A stretch of DNA of 7,129 nucleotides from Candidatus Parcubacteria bacterium (GCA_027031875.1 JALVPH010000007.1:1-7129); one strand, 5' to 3'; shown: positions 1 through 4,866, counted from the first letter of the stretch. Numbers and translations: made by a program. Notes: generated by a model not told the origin, from the letters alone.

Positions 1-141
1 CAAAACAACACACTTTATGTACAAGTAAGCTCTCCTCGAACAGATATCAAAAGAAACCAAATAAGCAAAAACATTATAGCGTCCATACACAGCAGACTTC
101 CCAAAATGGAGGTTGAAACGAAGTGGGTTTTGTGTAGGTAG
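1..141 (+). CDS. C-terminal fragment of a small protein, possibly DUF721/DciA-like
   Basis: An open frame runs from the window edge to a TAG at 139-141, giving the last 46 residues of a protein that begins outside the window. The fragment has a beta-strand-like piece (LYVQVSSP) followed by a basic helix (KRNQISKNIIASIH) and a short tail ending KWVLCR. That arrangement, a strand with VSS/VSSP and then a helix that usually reads ELxxxKxxIL, resembles the C-terminal half of DUF721 (DciA-like) proteins, which in patescibacteria are often only about 90-100 residues. The match is by eye and weak. A perfect hairpin starts 22 nt after the stop, which supports a real gene end on this strand. The opposite strand is also open here, from a GTG at 156, but that start would sit directly against the hairpin and has no ribosome binding site. 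Confidence 0.5.
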   Translation, partial: QNNTLYVQVSSPRTDIKRNQISKNIIASIHSRLPKMEVETKWVLCR

Positions 142-163
142 ACAAATTTTCGTCACAAAAATA

Positions 164-193
164 AACAAAAGCACTCTAATGAGTGCTTTTGTT
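164..193. terminator. Bidirectional terminator between the 5' edge gene and tRNA-His
   Basis: A perfect 13-bp inverted repeat, arms AACAAAAGCACTC (164-176) and GAGTGCTTTTGTT (181-193), closes a 4-nt TAAT loop. Each arm carries an A-run or T-run, so the transcript ends in a U-rich stretch from either direction. It lies 22 nt after the stop of the plus-strand gene and 2 nt beyond the encoded CCA end of the minus-strand tRNA, so it can end both. Confidence 0.85.
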
Positions 194-195
194 AT

Positions 196-271
196 TGGGG
201 TGGCTACTCGGAATCGAACCGAGATTAGCGGGACCACAACCCGCCGTAATAACCGTTATACCATAGCCACC
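196..271 (-). tRNA. tRNA-His (anticodon GTG), with G-1 and encoded CCA
   Basis: Read on the minus strand it folds as a full cloverleaf. The acceptor is GTGGCTA/TAGCCAC, the D-arm is short (GTA/TAC), the anticodon stem is GCGGG/CCCGC around loop TTGTGGT (anticodon GTG), and the T-arm is CTCGG-TTCGATT-CCGAG. The extra 5' G (complement of C271) faces the C discriminator (complement of G199). This is the G-1:C73 pair that histidyl-tRNA synthetase recognises. The 3' CCA is encoded at 198-196, unlike the tRNA-Lys in this window. A terminator hairpin begins 2 nt further on. Confidence 0.96.
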
Positions 272-276
272 ATCAT

Positions 277-304
277 ATCTGGGCAAGTTATACTCTACCC
301 AGAT
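277..304 (-). promoter_or_regulatory. Inverted repeat over the likely tRNA-His promoter
   Basis: Arms ATCTGGG (277-283) and CCCAGAT (298-304) form a perfect 7-bp repeat around a 14-nt loop. On the minus strand the loop contains TATAAC (292-287), a plausible -10 box placed 15 nt before the tRNA 5' end. No T-run follows on either strand, so an ordinary terminator for the VKOR gene is unlikely. It could be an operator, or an RNA hairpin used in processing a VKOR-tRNA read-through transcript. No convincing -35 box was seen at normal spacing. Confidence 0.35.
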
Positions 305-327
305 TTGAAAAAAATTCAACTTTTCTC

Positions 328-1401
328 CTACTTTTCCTTCTCTTCAAGAGAAACTCGGTAAAACAAGCGTTCAAAGTAGAGTGCAACACCTGCGGTAAGA
401 ATCACAAGAACAAAGTATGCGATAAAGAGTGCGAGAGAGGAATACTGATAGAAAGGAAAGACACTTAGCACAAGAACGAAGTACCACGACATAATTCCAA
501 GAAAAGCGTATACAAATGACTTCTTGCGAAGAATGCTATGCTCATGATCATCGAGTTCTGGAATGTCTCCAAAATGGAGATCGAGGAGTTTTGGAAGATG
601 AAAATGATTCAAGAAGACTTCGTAGATTCCAAGCATCACGAGAACAACAGAGAGAACCCAGAAACGACTCCCTCCTGTAATGTCTCCGTACTCATCAGTG
701 AGAACGAGTGCTATCCCTGAGAGAATTGCGAGTGTGATTGCAATCCATGATCCGTGGGAAAACATTGAGAGGCGCTTTTCTTCATAACGAGTGATACGAA
801 AATCACGGATAAATCTCACGAAGAGGTTTGTATAAAAGAGGGAGAGAACTGCTCCAAGCGCAACAGCAAAGAAGTATACCCAAACGAGCACATCCTTCAT
901 TGAGAAAATCTCATACCCAAACGAGAAGTGGTATCCAAGAAACGCGAGGACAGTTACCATAAACGCAGATGCAGATGCCCAAAAACACACCGTACACCAC
1001 TTCTTTAAAACGATAAGCTGAACGAAAATGAGATGGAGCGTGTAGATAAAGGCAAGAAGTGTAATGATAATTCCAATAAAGAGAACCCTCTCAGAAAGTG
1101 GGTGGAAGATATTCACAAGGAAGAAGAGAAACGTAAGTGCAAAGTAGAGCATTCCCCAAACTTCAGAACGAATTCCCAAAAAGTGAGAAAAACGACTTGT
1201 AACAACACTCTTACATGAGTGGGTACAGTGAATTTCATTCACCTTCCCTCTTCGAATACGATAAATCGCGCGGGAAGTGAGAAATCCAACAAGCGAAAAT
1301 ACAAGTATCGCGATAGTGTACATTGTATCCATACACATCAAGTATATGGATAATAGGGAAAAAAGACAAGAAAAAACCGAACGAATGTTCGAGTTTCTCA
1401 A
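328..1401 (-). CDS. VKOR (vitamin K epoxide reductase) family membrane protein with C-terminal membrane extension
   Basis: A 357-residue, strongly hydrophobic protein. The VKOR core is visible: an outer loop with C59 and C63, then S..SHFLGI and a following WGMLYF helix, and the redox pair W-C136-T-V-C139 at the start of a later helix. Bacterial VKORs reoxidise DsbA/thioredoxin-like partners using quinone, so this protein probably drives disulfide formation outside the membrane. No separate thioredoxin partner is seen nearby. Residues about 167-345 form an extra membrane region of about four to five helices (for example 171-190, 215-235, 249-266, 296-315, 322-342) that I cannot name. It starts 2 nt after rplS. 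The start used is TTG at 1401, 7 nt after GGAGG, but that GGAGG lies inside Glu codons of rplS. ATGs at 1338 and 1332 are credible alternatives, and the one at 1332 leaves a more typical first helix. The family call is firm; the start is not. Confidence 0.85.
   Translation of the reverse strand: MRNSNIRSVFSCLFSLLSIYLMCMDTMYTIAILVFSLVGFLTSRAIYRIRRGKVNEIHCTHSCKSVVTSRFSHFLGIRSEVWGMLYFALTFLFFLVNIFHPLSERVLFIGIIITLLAFIYTLHLIFVQLIVLKKWCTVCFWASASAFMVTVLAFLGYHFSFGYEIFSMKDVLVWVYFFAVALGAVLSLFYTNLFVRFIRDFRITRYEEKRLSMFSHGSWIAITLAILSGIALVLTDEYGDITGGSRFWVLSVVLVMLGIYEVFLNHFHLPKLLDLHFGDIPELDDHEHSILRKKSFVYAFLGIMSWYFVLVLSVFPFYQYSSLALFIAYFVLVILTAGVALYFERLFYRVSLEEKEK
1341..1369 (-). promoter_or_regulatory. Possible internal promoter for a shorter VKOR form
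   Basis: On the minus strand, TTGTCT (1369-1364), a 17-nt spacer and TATACT (1346-1341) lie 8 nt before the in-frame ATG at 1332. The -10 box and its distance to the ATG are the same as those seen before ruvA. If used, VKOR would be about 334 residues and could be expressed apart from rplS. The evidence is only pattern similarity. Confidence 0.3.
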
Positions 1402-1403
1402 AT

Positions 1404-1952
1404 TTATTCCTCCTTCTTTTCCTCTTCTTGTAATTCTGATTCAGATTCTTGATCTGCCTCAGGTGTCTCTTCTGATGGTGCTTCTTCTCCGTCTTCTTTC
1501 TCCTCTTCACTAACCTCCTCTTCAAAATCAGCATCCTCTGGAATCACTTCATCAGAAGTATCCCATTCCGGAAGGTCTGCAGATGAACTCATCATCTCGG
1601 TAATACGACGAAGTTTGTAACGCATCTTTCGAGAAACCACATCGCGTAAGAAGTAGAGCTTTGAACGGCGTACTTTTGCACGACGAACTACCTCTATCGA
1701 ATCGATGTTTGGTGAGTAGAGTGGAAAAATTCTCTCAACTCCAACCCCATTTGATACTTTTCGCACGGTAATTGTTCCCCCGTTCTCGCTTCCGTGCTTT
1801 CGTGCAAGCACAAGTCCTTCAAATGTCTGAATACGAGTTTTTCCTTTTTCTTGAATTTTCACATGAACACGAACAGTATCTCCTGCGCGCACATCAAAGT
1901 CTTTTCTATTCCTCACGGACTGAGGCATATAGTCTGTGTATACTTTACTCAT
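1404..1952 (-). CDS. rplS: 50S ribosomal protein L19 with a long acidic C-terminal tail
   Basis: The first ~115 residues are canonical L19, a large-subunit protein at the interface with the 30S subunit. Landmarks are [47 protein letters not shown] and [13 protein letters not shown]19 normally stops near 115-120 residues. Here about 60 more follow, and 30 of the last 61 residues are Asp or Glu with only three Lys. The start chosen is ATG at 1952 (MSKVYTDY), giving 182 residues. An in-frame GTG at 1964 would add four residues; neither has a clear ribosome binding site. The usual rpsP-rimM-trmD neighbours are absent; instead a kinase-like gene lies upstream and VKOR 2 nt downstream, probably co-transcribed. 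The GGAGG for the VKOR TTG start is built into the tail's final Glu codons. Confidence 0.96.
   Translation of the reverse strand: MSKVYTDYMPQSVRNRKDFDVRAGDTVRVHVKIQEKGKTRIQTFEGLVLARKHGSENGGTITVRKVSNGVGVERIFPLYSPNIDSIEVVRRAKVRRSKLYFLRDVVSRKMRYKLRRITEMMSSSADLPEWDTSDEVIPEDADFEEEVSEEEKEDGEEAPSEETPEADQESESELQEEEKKEE
1409..1413 (-). promoter_or_regulatory. Ribosome binding site for the TTG start of VKOR
   Basis: GGAGG on the minus strand lies 7 nt before the TTG at 1401 and overlaps the final Lys-Glu-Glu codons of rplS. Spacing is ideal, which favours the TTG start and translational coupling to rplS. A Glu-rich coding sequence also produces GGAGG-like strings by chance, so this is not decisive. 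Confidence 0.5.
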
Positions 1953-1967
1953 AGTGATAAGCACTCT

Positions 1968-1995
1968 ACCATAATGACGAGAATGAGCAACTCAA
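1968..1995 (-). promoter_or_regulatory. Likely rplS promoter
   Basis: Minus-strand TTGAGT (1995-1990), 16-nt spacer, TATGGT (1973-1968). The -35 box starts 1 nt past the stop codon of the upstream kinase-like gene. Initiation 6-7 nt after the -10 box would leave a leader of only about 9 nt before the ATG at 1952. Confidence 0.4.
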
Positions 1996-1996
1996 A

Positions 1997-2779
1997 TTAG
2001 GCAGAAACGATGCGCTTGAGTGCTTGAATAAGCTCATCAGTGTAGGAAAGCCGGCTCTCGTCTCTTACTTCATTGATCCTCATTTCTTTTTCCTTTCTAA
2101 ACGGAATTCTTGTGTCGTGAAAAACGCTATGTGTATCAATAAACAAAAGTTGATTCTCTTTTGTGAGGAGAATATTCGCTGGATTCTTTTCTCCTTTCAC
2201 AGACCCAAAATGATTATAAAAATCAGGAAGAAGACCAGTATCCATATATTCTTCAAGCGTCCTTCTTGAAATATCCTGTAGTTGTTCACAAAACTCTCTA
2301 TTCTCCTTCATTTCTCGAAGAATCGCCTCTATGTTATTCGGGATATGATAGAAGAGGTCTCGTTTTGTTTCATCAAACTCTACCCATGGCTGAACATAGA
2401 TGATGATATGAGGATTCTTTGAAGGAAAGAGGGATTCCTTATTGAGGTAAGTATCACTAAACACTTTTCGATGCCATTCTCGCGATCCGCGCATCCTCTC
2501 AATTGCTATGGATGCGTCAAACTTATCACGAGAAGAAGCACGAACAAAAGCAATTGCATATTCTACCATGCTTCCATCCTGAAAATGAAAAGGAACGCGA
2601 AATACCTCTTTTTCAGTTCCGCTCGCAACACGCACCCCTCCATGTTTTTCAAGTAGCTCATATACTGCTTTGTCGGAGAAGTGTTTATCAATACGATCTT
2701 TTATGTAAGGAACAACAAGTTCTGGATCTTGCTTTGCACGAATGAGCTTTCTCTTCATTCCACGAAAAAATTCTCTCAT
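1997..2779 (-). CDS. Divergent protein-kinase/aminoglycoside-phosphotransferase-fold-like protein
   Basis: A 260-residue soluble protein that I cannot assign to a named family. Several segments sit in the order of the kinase/APH fold: a turn like a nucleotide-binding loop (residues 51-62, SGTEKEVFRV), a long helical middle, then GEKNPANILL (196-205) and LLFIDT (211-216). Aligned with the usual HGDxxxxNILL...IDxx, Asn202 and Asp215 would be the metal-binding residues. The catalytic Asp position is Glu197, and no VAxK-type lysine is obvious. It may be inactive, bind nucleotide only, or be unrelated. The ATG at 2779 is chosen because AGGAGG lies 12 nt upstream and a TATACT box 6 nt upstream; the longer GTG form (2806) would start before both. 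It heads the minus-strand group leading to rplS and is divergent from the small membrane protein gene. Confidence 0.5.
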   Translation of the reverse strand: MREFFRGMKRKLIRAKQDPELVVPYIKDRIDKHFSDKAVYELLEKHGGVRVASGTEKEVFRVPFHFQDGSMVEYAIAFVRASSRDKFDASIAIERMRGSREWHRKVFSDTYLNKESLFPSKNPHIIIYVQPWVEFDETKRDLFYHIPNNIEAILREMKENREFCEQLQDISRRTLEEYMDTGLLPDFYNHFGSVKGEKNPANILLTKENQLLFIDTHSVFHDTRIPFRKEKEMRINEVRDESRLSYTDELIQALKRIVSA

Positions 2780-2785
2780 GGTGAA

Positions 2786-2797
2786 AGTATACCTCCT
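2786..2797 (-). promoter_or_regulatory. Overlapping start signals of the kinase-like gene (AGGAGG and TATACT)
   Basis: On the minus strand AGGAGG (2797-2792) is followed at once by TATACT (2791-2786) and then 6 nt to the ATG at 2779. If TATACT is the -10 box the transcript is leaderless and AGGAGG is not in it. If a promoter further upstream is used, AGGAGG is a perfect ribosome binding site at slightly long spacing (12 nt). The two readings exclude each other. Confidence 0.45.
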
Positions 2798-2798
2798 A

Positions 2799-2826
2799 TT
2801 GAACACTTCTAAAAGTCTTCTATTAT
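2799..2826 (+). promoter_or_regulatory. Promoter of the small membrane protein gene
   Basis: TTGAAC (2799-2804), 16-nt spacer, TATTAT (2821-2826), then exactly 6 nt to the ATG at 2833. The predicted transcript begins at or next to the start codon. It overlaps the upstream part of the divergent kinase-like promoter region. Confidence 0.5.
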
Positions 2827-2832
2827 GGAGAT

Positions 2833-3078
2833 ATGCAAAAGCGGTTTCTTATAAACACAATCGGGTGGATAGGGACAATTCTCCTTATTGGGGCATATAC
2901 CCTCAATAGCTTTGGGTTTATATCTTCTACTGGCATCATCTACGCACTCACGAATTTTTTCGCTGCACTTTTTCTAGGAATTCGCGTCTATGCAGATAGG
3001 AATTGGTCAAACCTTGCTCTCGAATTCTTTTGGATAAGTGTTGCGACAATAAATATCGTACGTATTATTCTTCAATAA
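2833..3078 (+). CDS. Small CBU_0592-like membrane protein
   Basis: An 81-residue protein with three hydrophobic segments at about 7-28, 33-50 and 61-80. The pattern IGWIGTILLIGAYTLNSFG, then IYALTNFFAALFLGIRVYADRNW, then LALEFFWISVATIN matches the small CBU_0592-like membrane domain (G-W-G, A-Y-xL-N, N-xx-A/G, nW, LE-xx-W). The biochemical role of that domain is unknown to me. ATG 2833 is used: GGAG sits only 2 nt upstream, too close for a normal ribosome binding site, while TATTAT lies 6 nt upstream, favouring a leaderless mRNA. The gene is divergent from the kinase-like gene (53-nt gap). Its last 14 nt overlap the 3' end of the opposing pseudouridine synthase gene. Confidence 0.8.
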   Translation: MQKRFLINTIGWIGTILLIGAYTLNSFGFISSTGIIYALTNFFAALFLGIRVYADRNWSNLALEFFWISVATINIVRIILQ

Positions 3079-3832
3079 GTAAATTGATAGCTTTCTGAAT
3101 ATCTTCAGCAAGCGGAGAGCTCACAACAATCTCCTCCCCAGATATATCTTTTAAGCGAATACTATGTGCGTGGAGTGCAGTACGAGAGAGGCCGAGTGTC
3201 TCTTTTCGTTTTCCACGATAGAGTGGATCTGCAACGATTGGATGATGAATGTGTTTCAAATGAACGCGGATCTGGTGAGTACGCCCTGTTTTTGGCGAAC
3301 ATTTAAGAAGTGCATACTGCATATACTTTCCTTGTTTGTCTTTTTTCCTTTCATCGTGGAAACGGCGAAGTGTTTCATAGCGAGTTTCTGCTTCGCGAAC
3401 TTGTCCGCGCGCATAAGGTGCTGTCTGCTTCATACGAAAATCCTTACGATGTCGCCCAATAGGAACATCAATAACCCCTTTCTCCTCTCTTGGCCACCCA
3501 TACACGAGTGCAAGGTATTCTTTTTGTATTTCCCTATTCTGAAATTTTTTCTTTAAGTCGAGAAAAGATTCTTGTGTTTTTGCAATAACGAGCACGCCGG
3601 AAGTATCGCGATCAATGCGGTGGACAATGCCGGGGCGGGCGATGACGATGTCATCGCCCGCCTTTTCCTTCACTACCATATCTTCCCCAACCCCTTCTAT
3701 CTCTGGGTAGTGCTCCAAAATCCAATCTACAAGTGTCGGTTCATCTCTCTTTCCATCACTATGAACAACAAGCCCAGAAGGTTTATTTATTACAAGAATA
3801 TGTTTATTTTCGAAGAGTGTTTGGATGTGCAT
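3065..3832 (-). CDS. RluA-family 23S rRNA pseudouridine synthase (RluD-like, no S4 domain)
   Basis: A 255-residue enzyme that isomerises uridine to pseudouridine in RNA, probably 23S rRNA. Visible family motifs are INKPSGLVVH (15-24), the catalytic loop PGIVHRIDRDTSGVLVIAKT with Asp74 as the expected nucleophile, KEYLALVYG (104-112) and GRTHQIRVHLKHIHHPIVADPLY. The N-terminal S4 RNA-binding domain of typical RluD is absent, as in short RluA-type members. An apparent extra peptide of about a dozen residues (about 52-65, MVVKEKAGDDIVIA) sits just before RPGIVHRID and is encoded largely by a 13-bp GC-rich palindrome (3634-3662). The ATG at 3832 has no ribosome binding site but lies 6 nt after TAGACT. 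Which uridine is targeted cannot be told. Confidence 0.93.
   Translation of the reverse strand: MHIQTLFENKHILVINKPSGLVVHSDGKRDEPTLVDWILEHYPEIEGVGEDMVVKEKAGDDIVIARPGIVHRIDRDTSGVLVIAKTQESFLDLKKKFQNREIQKEYLALVYGWPREEKGVIDVPIGRHRKDFRMKQTAPYARGQVREAETRYETLRRFHDERKKDKQGKYMQYALLKCSPKTGRTHQIRVHLKHIHHPIVADPLYRGKRKETLGLSRTALHAHSIRLKDISGEEIVVSSPLAEDIQKAINLLIEE
3634..3666 (-). repeat. GC-rich palindromic element inside the pseudouridine synthase gene
   Basis: Arms GGCGGGCGATGAC and GTCATCGCCCGCC (3634-3646 and 3650-3662) pair perfectly for 13 bp around a 3-nt loop. On the minus strand the element is preceded by AAAA, so its first 12 bases (AAAAGGCGGGCG) equal those of the hairpin after ruvA, and its end CGCCCGCC also matches. 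It is read in frame as part of residues 56-67. The far-side T-run of the other copies is replaced by Pro-Gly codons, so it should not act as a terminator here. Confidence 0.7.
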
Positions 3833-3838
3833 ACTATT

Positions 3839-3866
3839 AGTCTACTTATTCATTATAGAGAAACAA
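3839..3866 (-). promoter_or_regulatory. Likely promoter of the pseudouridine synthase gene
   Basis: Minus-strand TTGTTT (3866-3861), 16-nt spacer, TAGACT (3844-3839), then 6 nt to the ATG at 3832, suggesting a leaderless mRNA. A better-looking -10 box, TATAAT (3857-3852), lies 19 nt before the ATG and would give a short leader, but has no clear -35 box. Confidence 0.4.
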
Positions 3867-3869
3867 GAT

Positions 3870-3898
3870 AAAATACCCCGAGAAACTCGGGGTATTTT
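3870..3898 (-). terminator. Terminator of the ClpP-like gene
   Basis: Perfect 13-bp stem, arms AAAATACCCCGAG (3870-3882) and CTCGGGGTATTTT (3886-3898), 3-nt loop. It lies 14 nt after the stop of the ClpP-like gene and separates it from the pseudouridine synthase promoter on the same strand. Its flanks end in A-run/T-run, so it would also stop plus-strand transcripts. Confidence 0.85.
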
Positions 3899-3912
3899 GT
3901 GTGAAAATTGAA

Positions 3913-4401
3913 TCACGCTAAATTTTTTTCCATACTTTTTATTTTTTCATGAATGAGACCATATTTTATGGCCTCATCCACGCCCATCCTATACTCTCTT
4001 TCAATAAAGGATGTGGCGTCGCTTACACTCATTCCGGTGTAAGCATGTATAACGTTTGCCATAGGCTGGATTAGCCCGGATTCTTTTTTCCCTGTTTCTT
4101 CATCCAGAGGGATGTGAAACAGGAATTGTGATCCATCTCGTGCAGATCTTCTTTTCCCGCCTAAAAGCAAGAAAATAGCAGCGGAACTTGCGTTACCGTC
4201 TACAAAAACATCTGCACGACATTCTTCAATTAAGGCACTAATATTCAGTGCCTCAAGTAGCACTCCTCCAGGGCTATTCAATTTTACAGAAAACCCTGCG
4301 CTTGCCTCGGAAAAAACTTTTTTAATTTTTTCCTTATCTCCGACATAGATAGGCCCGATAAGAAGTACTTGGTTCTTTTTTTGATTGTAAACGACTTCCA
4401 A
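3913..4401 (-). CDS. Short ClpP-fold serine protease-like protein
   Basis: A 162-residue protein with the ClpP/crotonase-like layout: VLLIGPI (12-18), LNSPGG oxyanion segment (41-46), GNASSAAIFLLLGG (69-82) with Ser73 at the nucleophile position, FLFHIP with His96, YTGMSVSDATSFIERE (121-136) and VDEAIKYGLI near the end. ClpP itself is about 195-210 residues and has Asp in the ERD motif; here that motif reads ERE, so the third triad residue appears to be Glu136. It may be an active relative, a processing protease, or a non-catalytic ClpP-fold protein. No ClpX/ClpA partner is in the window. The start is TTG at 4401, directly after an in-frame TAA, so no earlier start is possible; no ribosome binding site is visible. 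It is divergent from an unrecognised charged gene. Confidence 0.8.
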   Translation of the reverse strand: MEVVYNQKKNQVLLIGPIYVGDKEKIKKVFSEASAGFSVKLNSPGGVLLEALNISALIEECRADVFVDGNASSAAIFLLLGGKRRSARDGSQFLFHIPLDEETGKKESGLIQPMANVIHAYTGMSVSDATSFIEREYRMGVDEAIKYGLIHEKIKSMEKNLA

Positions 4402-4430
4402 TTATTTGACTTTTTTTTGTTCTGTGTAAG

Positions 4431-4458
4431 AATGTAACCACATTATAAATTAAGTCAA
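4431..4458 (-). promoter_or_regulatory. Possible promoter of the ClpP-like gene
   Basis: Minus-strand TTGACT (4458-4453), 16-nt spacer, TACATT (4436-4431), about 29 nt before the TTG start. The same TTGACTT word occurs in opposite orientation at 4406-4412, so the intergenic region has two inward-facing -35-like boxes 39 nt apart. A TATAAA at 4444-4449 may serve the divergent plus-strand gene, in which case the two promoters overlap. Confidence 0.35.
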
Positions 4459-4467
4459 GTAAACCAT

Positions 4468-4845
4468 ATGAATGAATTAAATCAAAACAATAACGAATCT
4501 AAAAAGAATCTTATGAATACACTTAAAAAGCTTGTGGGAGAAAATGTATCCATTAAAAACTTGGACGGTCTCAAGGCAGAAGAAATGAATAAACTCGAAA
4601 GAGCTATAAGAGGGCTGCAACGAAGAGGAAATATAATCGATGAAATAGATGGGGCACGAATAACCCATCACACAAATGATGGTAGAGGTGGGACATCGGA
4701 AGCTAAGGAACTATTAAAACTATGGGAAGAAGCAGAAAAAGCTAGAGTAAGAAATAGTAGACTCGTAATCGATTGGGAGGGACACGTCCTCACACCAGAA
4801 CAACTCAATGAAAAATTAAAGCAAAAGCGAGAAGAACAAGACTAA
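4468..4845 (+). CDS. Uncharacterised small charged protein
   Basis: I do not recognise this 125-residue protein. It is soluble, has no cysteine, signal peptide or membrane segment, and is rich in Lys, Glu, Asn and Arg. The N-terminus is Asn-rich (MNELNQNNNESKK). A helical region follows (about 14-55, including EEMNKLERAIRGLQRRGN), then a short Gly/His patch (HHTNDGRGG, about 67-75), a second charged helix (77-94) and a C-terminal piece VIDWEGHVLTPEQLNEKLKQKREEQD. Codon use leans to AAA, AAT and AGA, AT-richer than ruvA next door. It is divergent from the ClpP-like gene (66-nt gap) and ends in a small hairpin, so the pair forms a self-contained unit. No ribosome binding site is seen before ATG 4468. 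A role linked to the ClpP-like protein is only a guess from position. Confidence 0.7.
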   Translation: MNELNQNNNESKKNLMNTLKKLVGENVSIKNLDGLKAEEMNKLERAIRGLQRRGNIIDEIDGARITHHTNDGRGGTSEAKELLKLWEEAEKARVRNSRLVIDWEGHVLTPEQLNEKLKQKREEQD

Positions 4846-4866
4846 AAAGGCCATAACCGGCTTTTT
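4844..4866 (+). terminator. Terminator of the small charged protein gene
   Basis: AAAAA-G-GCC (4844-4852), loop ATAACC, GGC-TTTTT (4859-4866): an imperfect stem with one bulged G, followed by ATCTTTTCCC. It overlaps the stop codon TAA (4843-4845). It is weaker than the other hairpins in the window. Confidence 0.55.

Noticed and set aside
1..156. Open minus-strand frame starting with GTG at 156 and leaving the window at position 1
   Set aside because: The start would directly abut a terminator hairpin with no ribosome binding site, and the plus-strand frame ends cleanly 22 nt before that hairpin.
113..361. 82-residue plus-strand frame
   Set aside because: It runs through a terminator and a complete tRNA-His and into the 3' end of VKOR; a chance frame.
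1235..1534. Lys/Arg-rich minus-strand frame over the rplS/VKOR junction
   Set aside because: It is the out-of-frame shadow of the Glu-rich rplS tail and VKOR start, both clearly real.
3164..3556. 130-residue plus-strand frame antisense to the pseudouridine synthase gene
   Set aside because: The minus-strand frame has strong family motifs throughout this stretch; the plus frame has none and no start signal.
3634..3666. Reading the palindrome in the pseudouridine synthase gene as an intragenic terminator
   Set aside because: On the coding strand the hairpin is followed by CCGGCATT, not a T-run, so termination of its own mRNA is unlikely.
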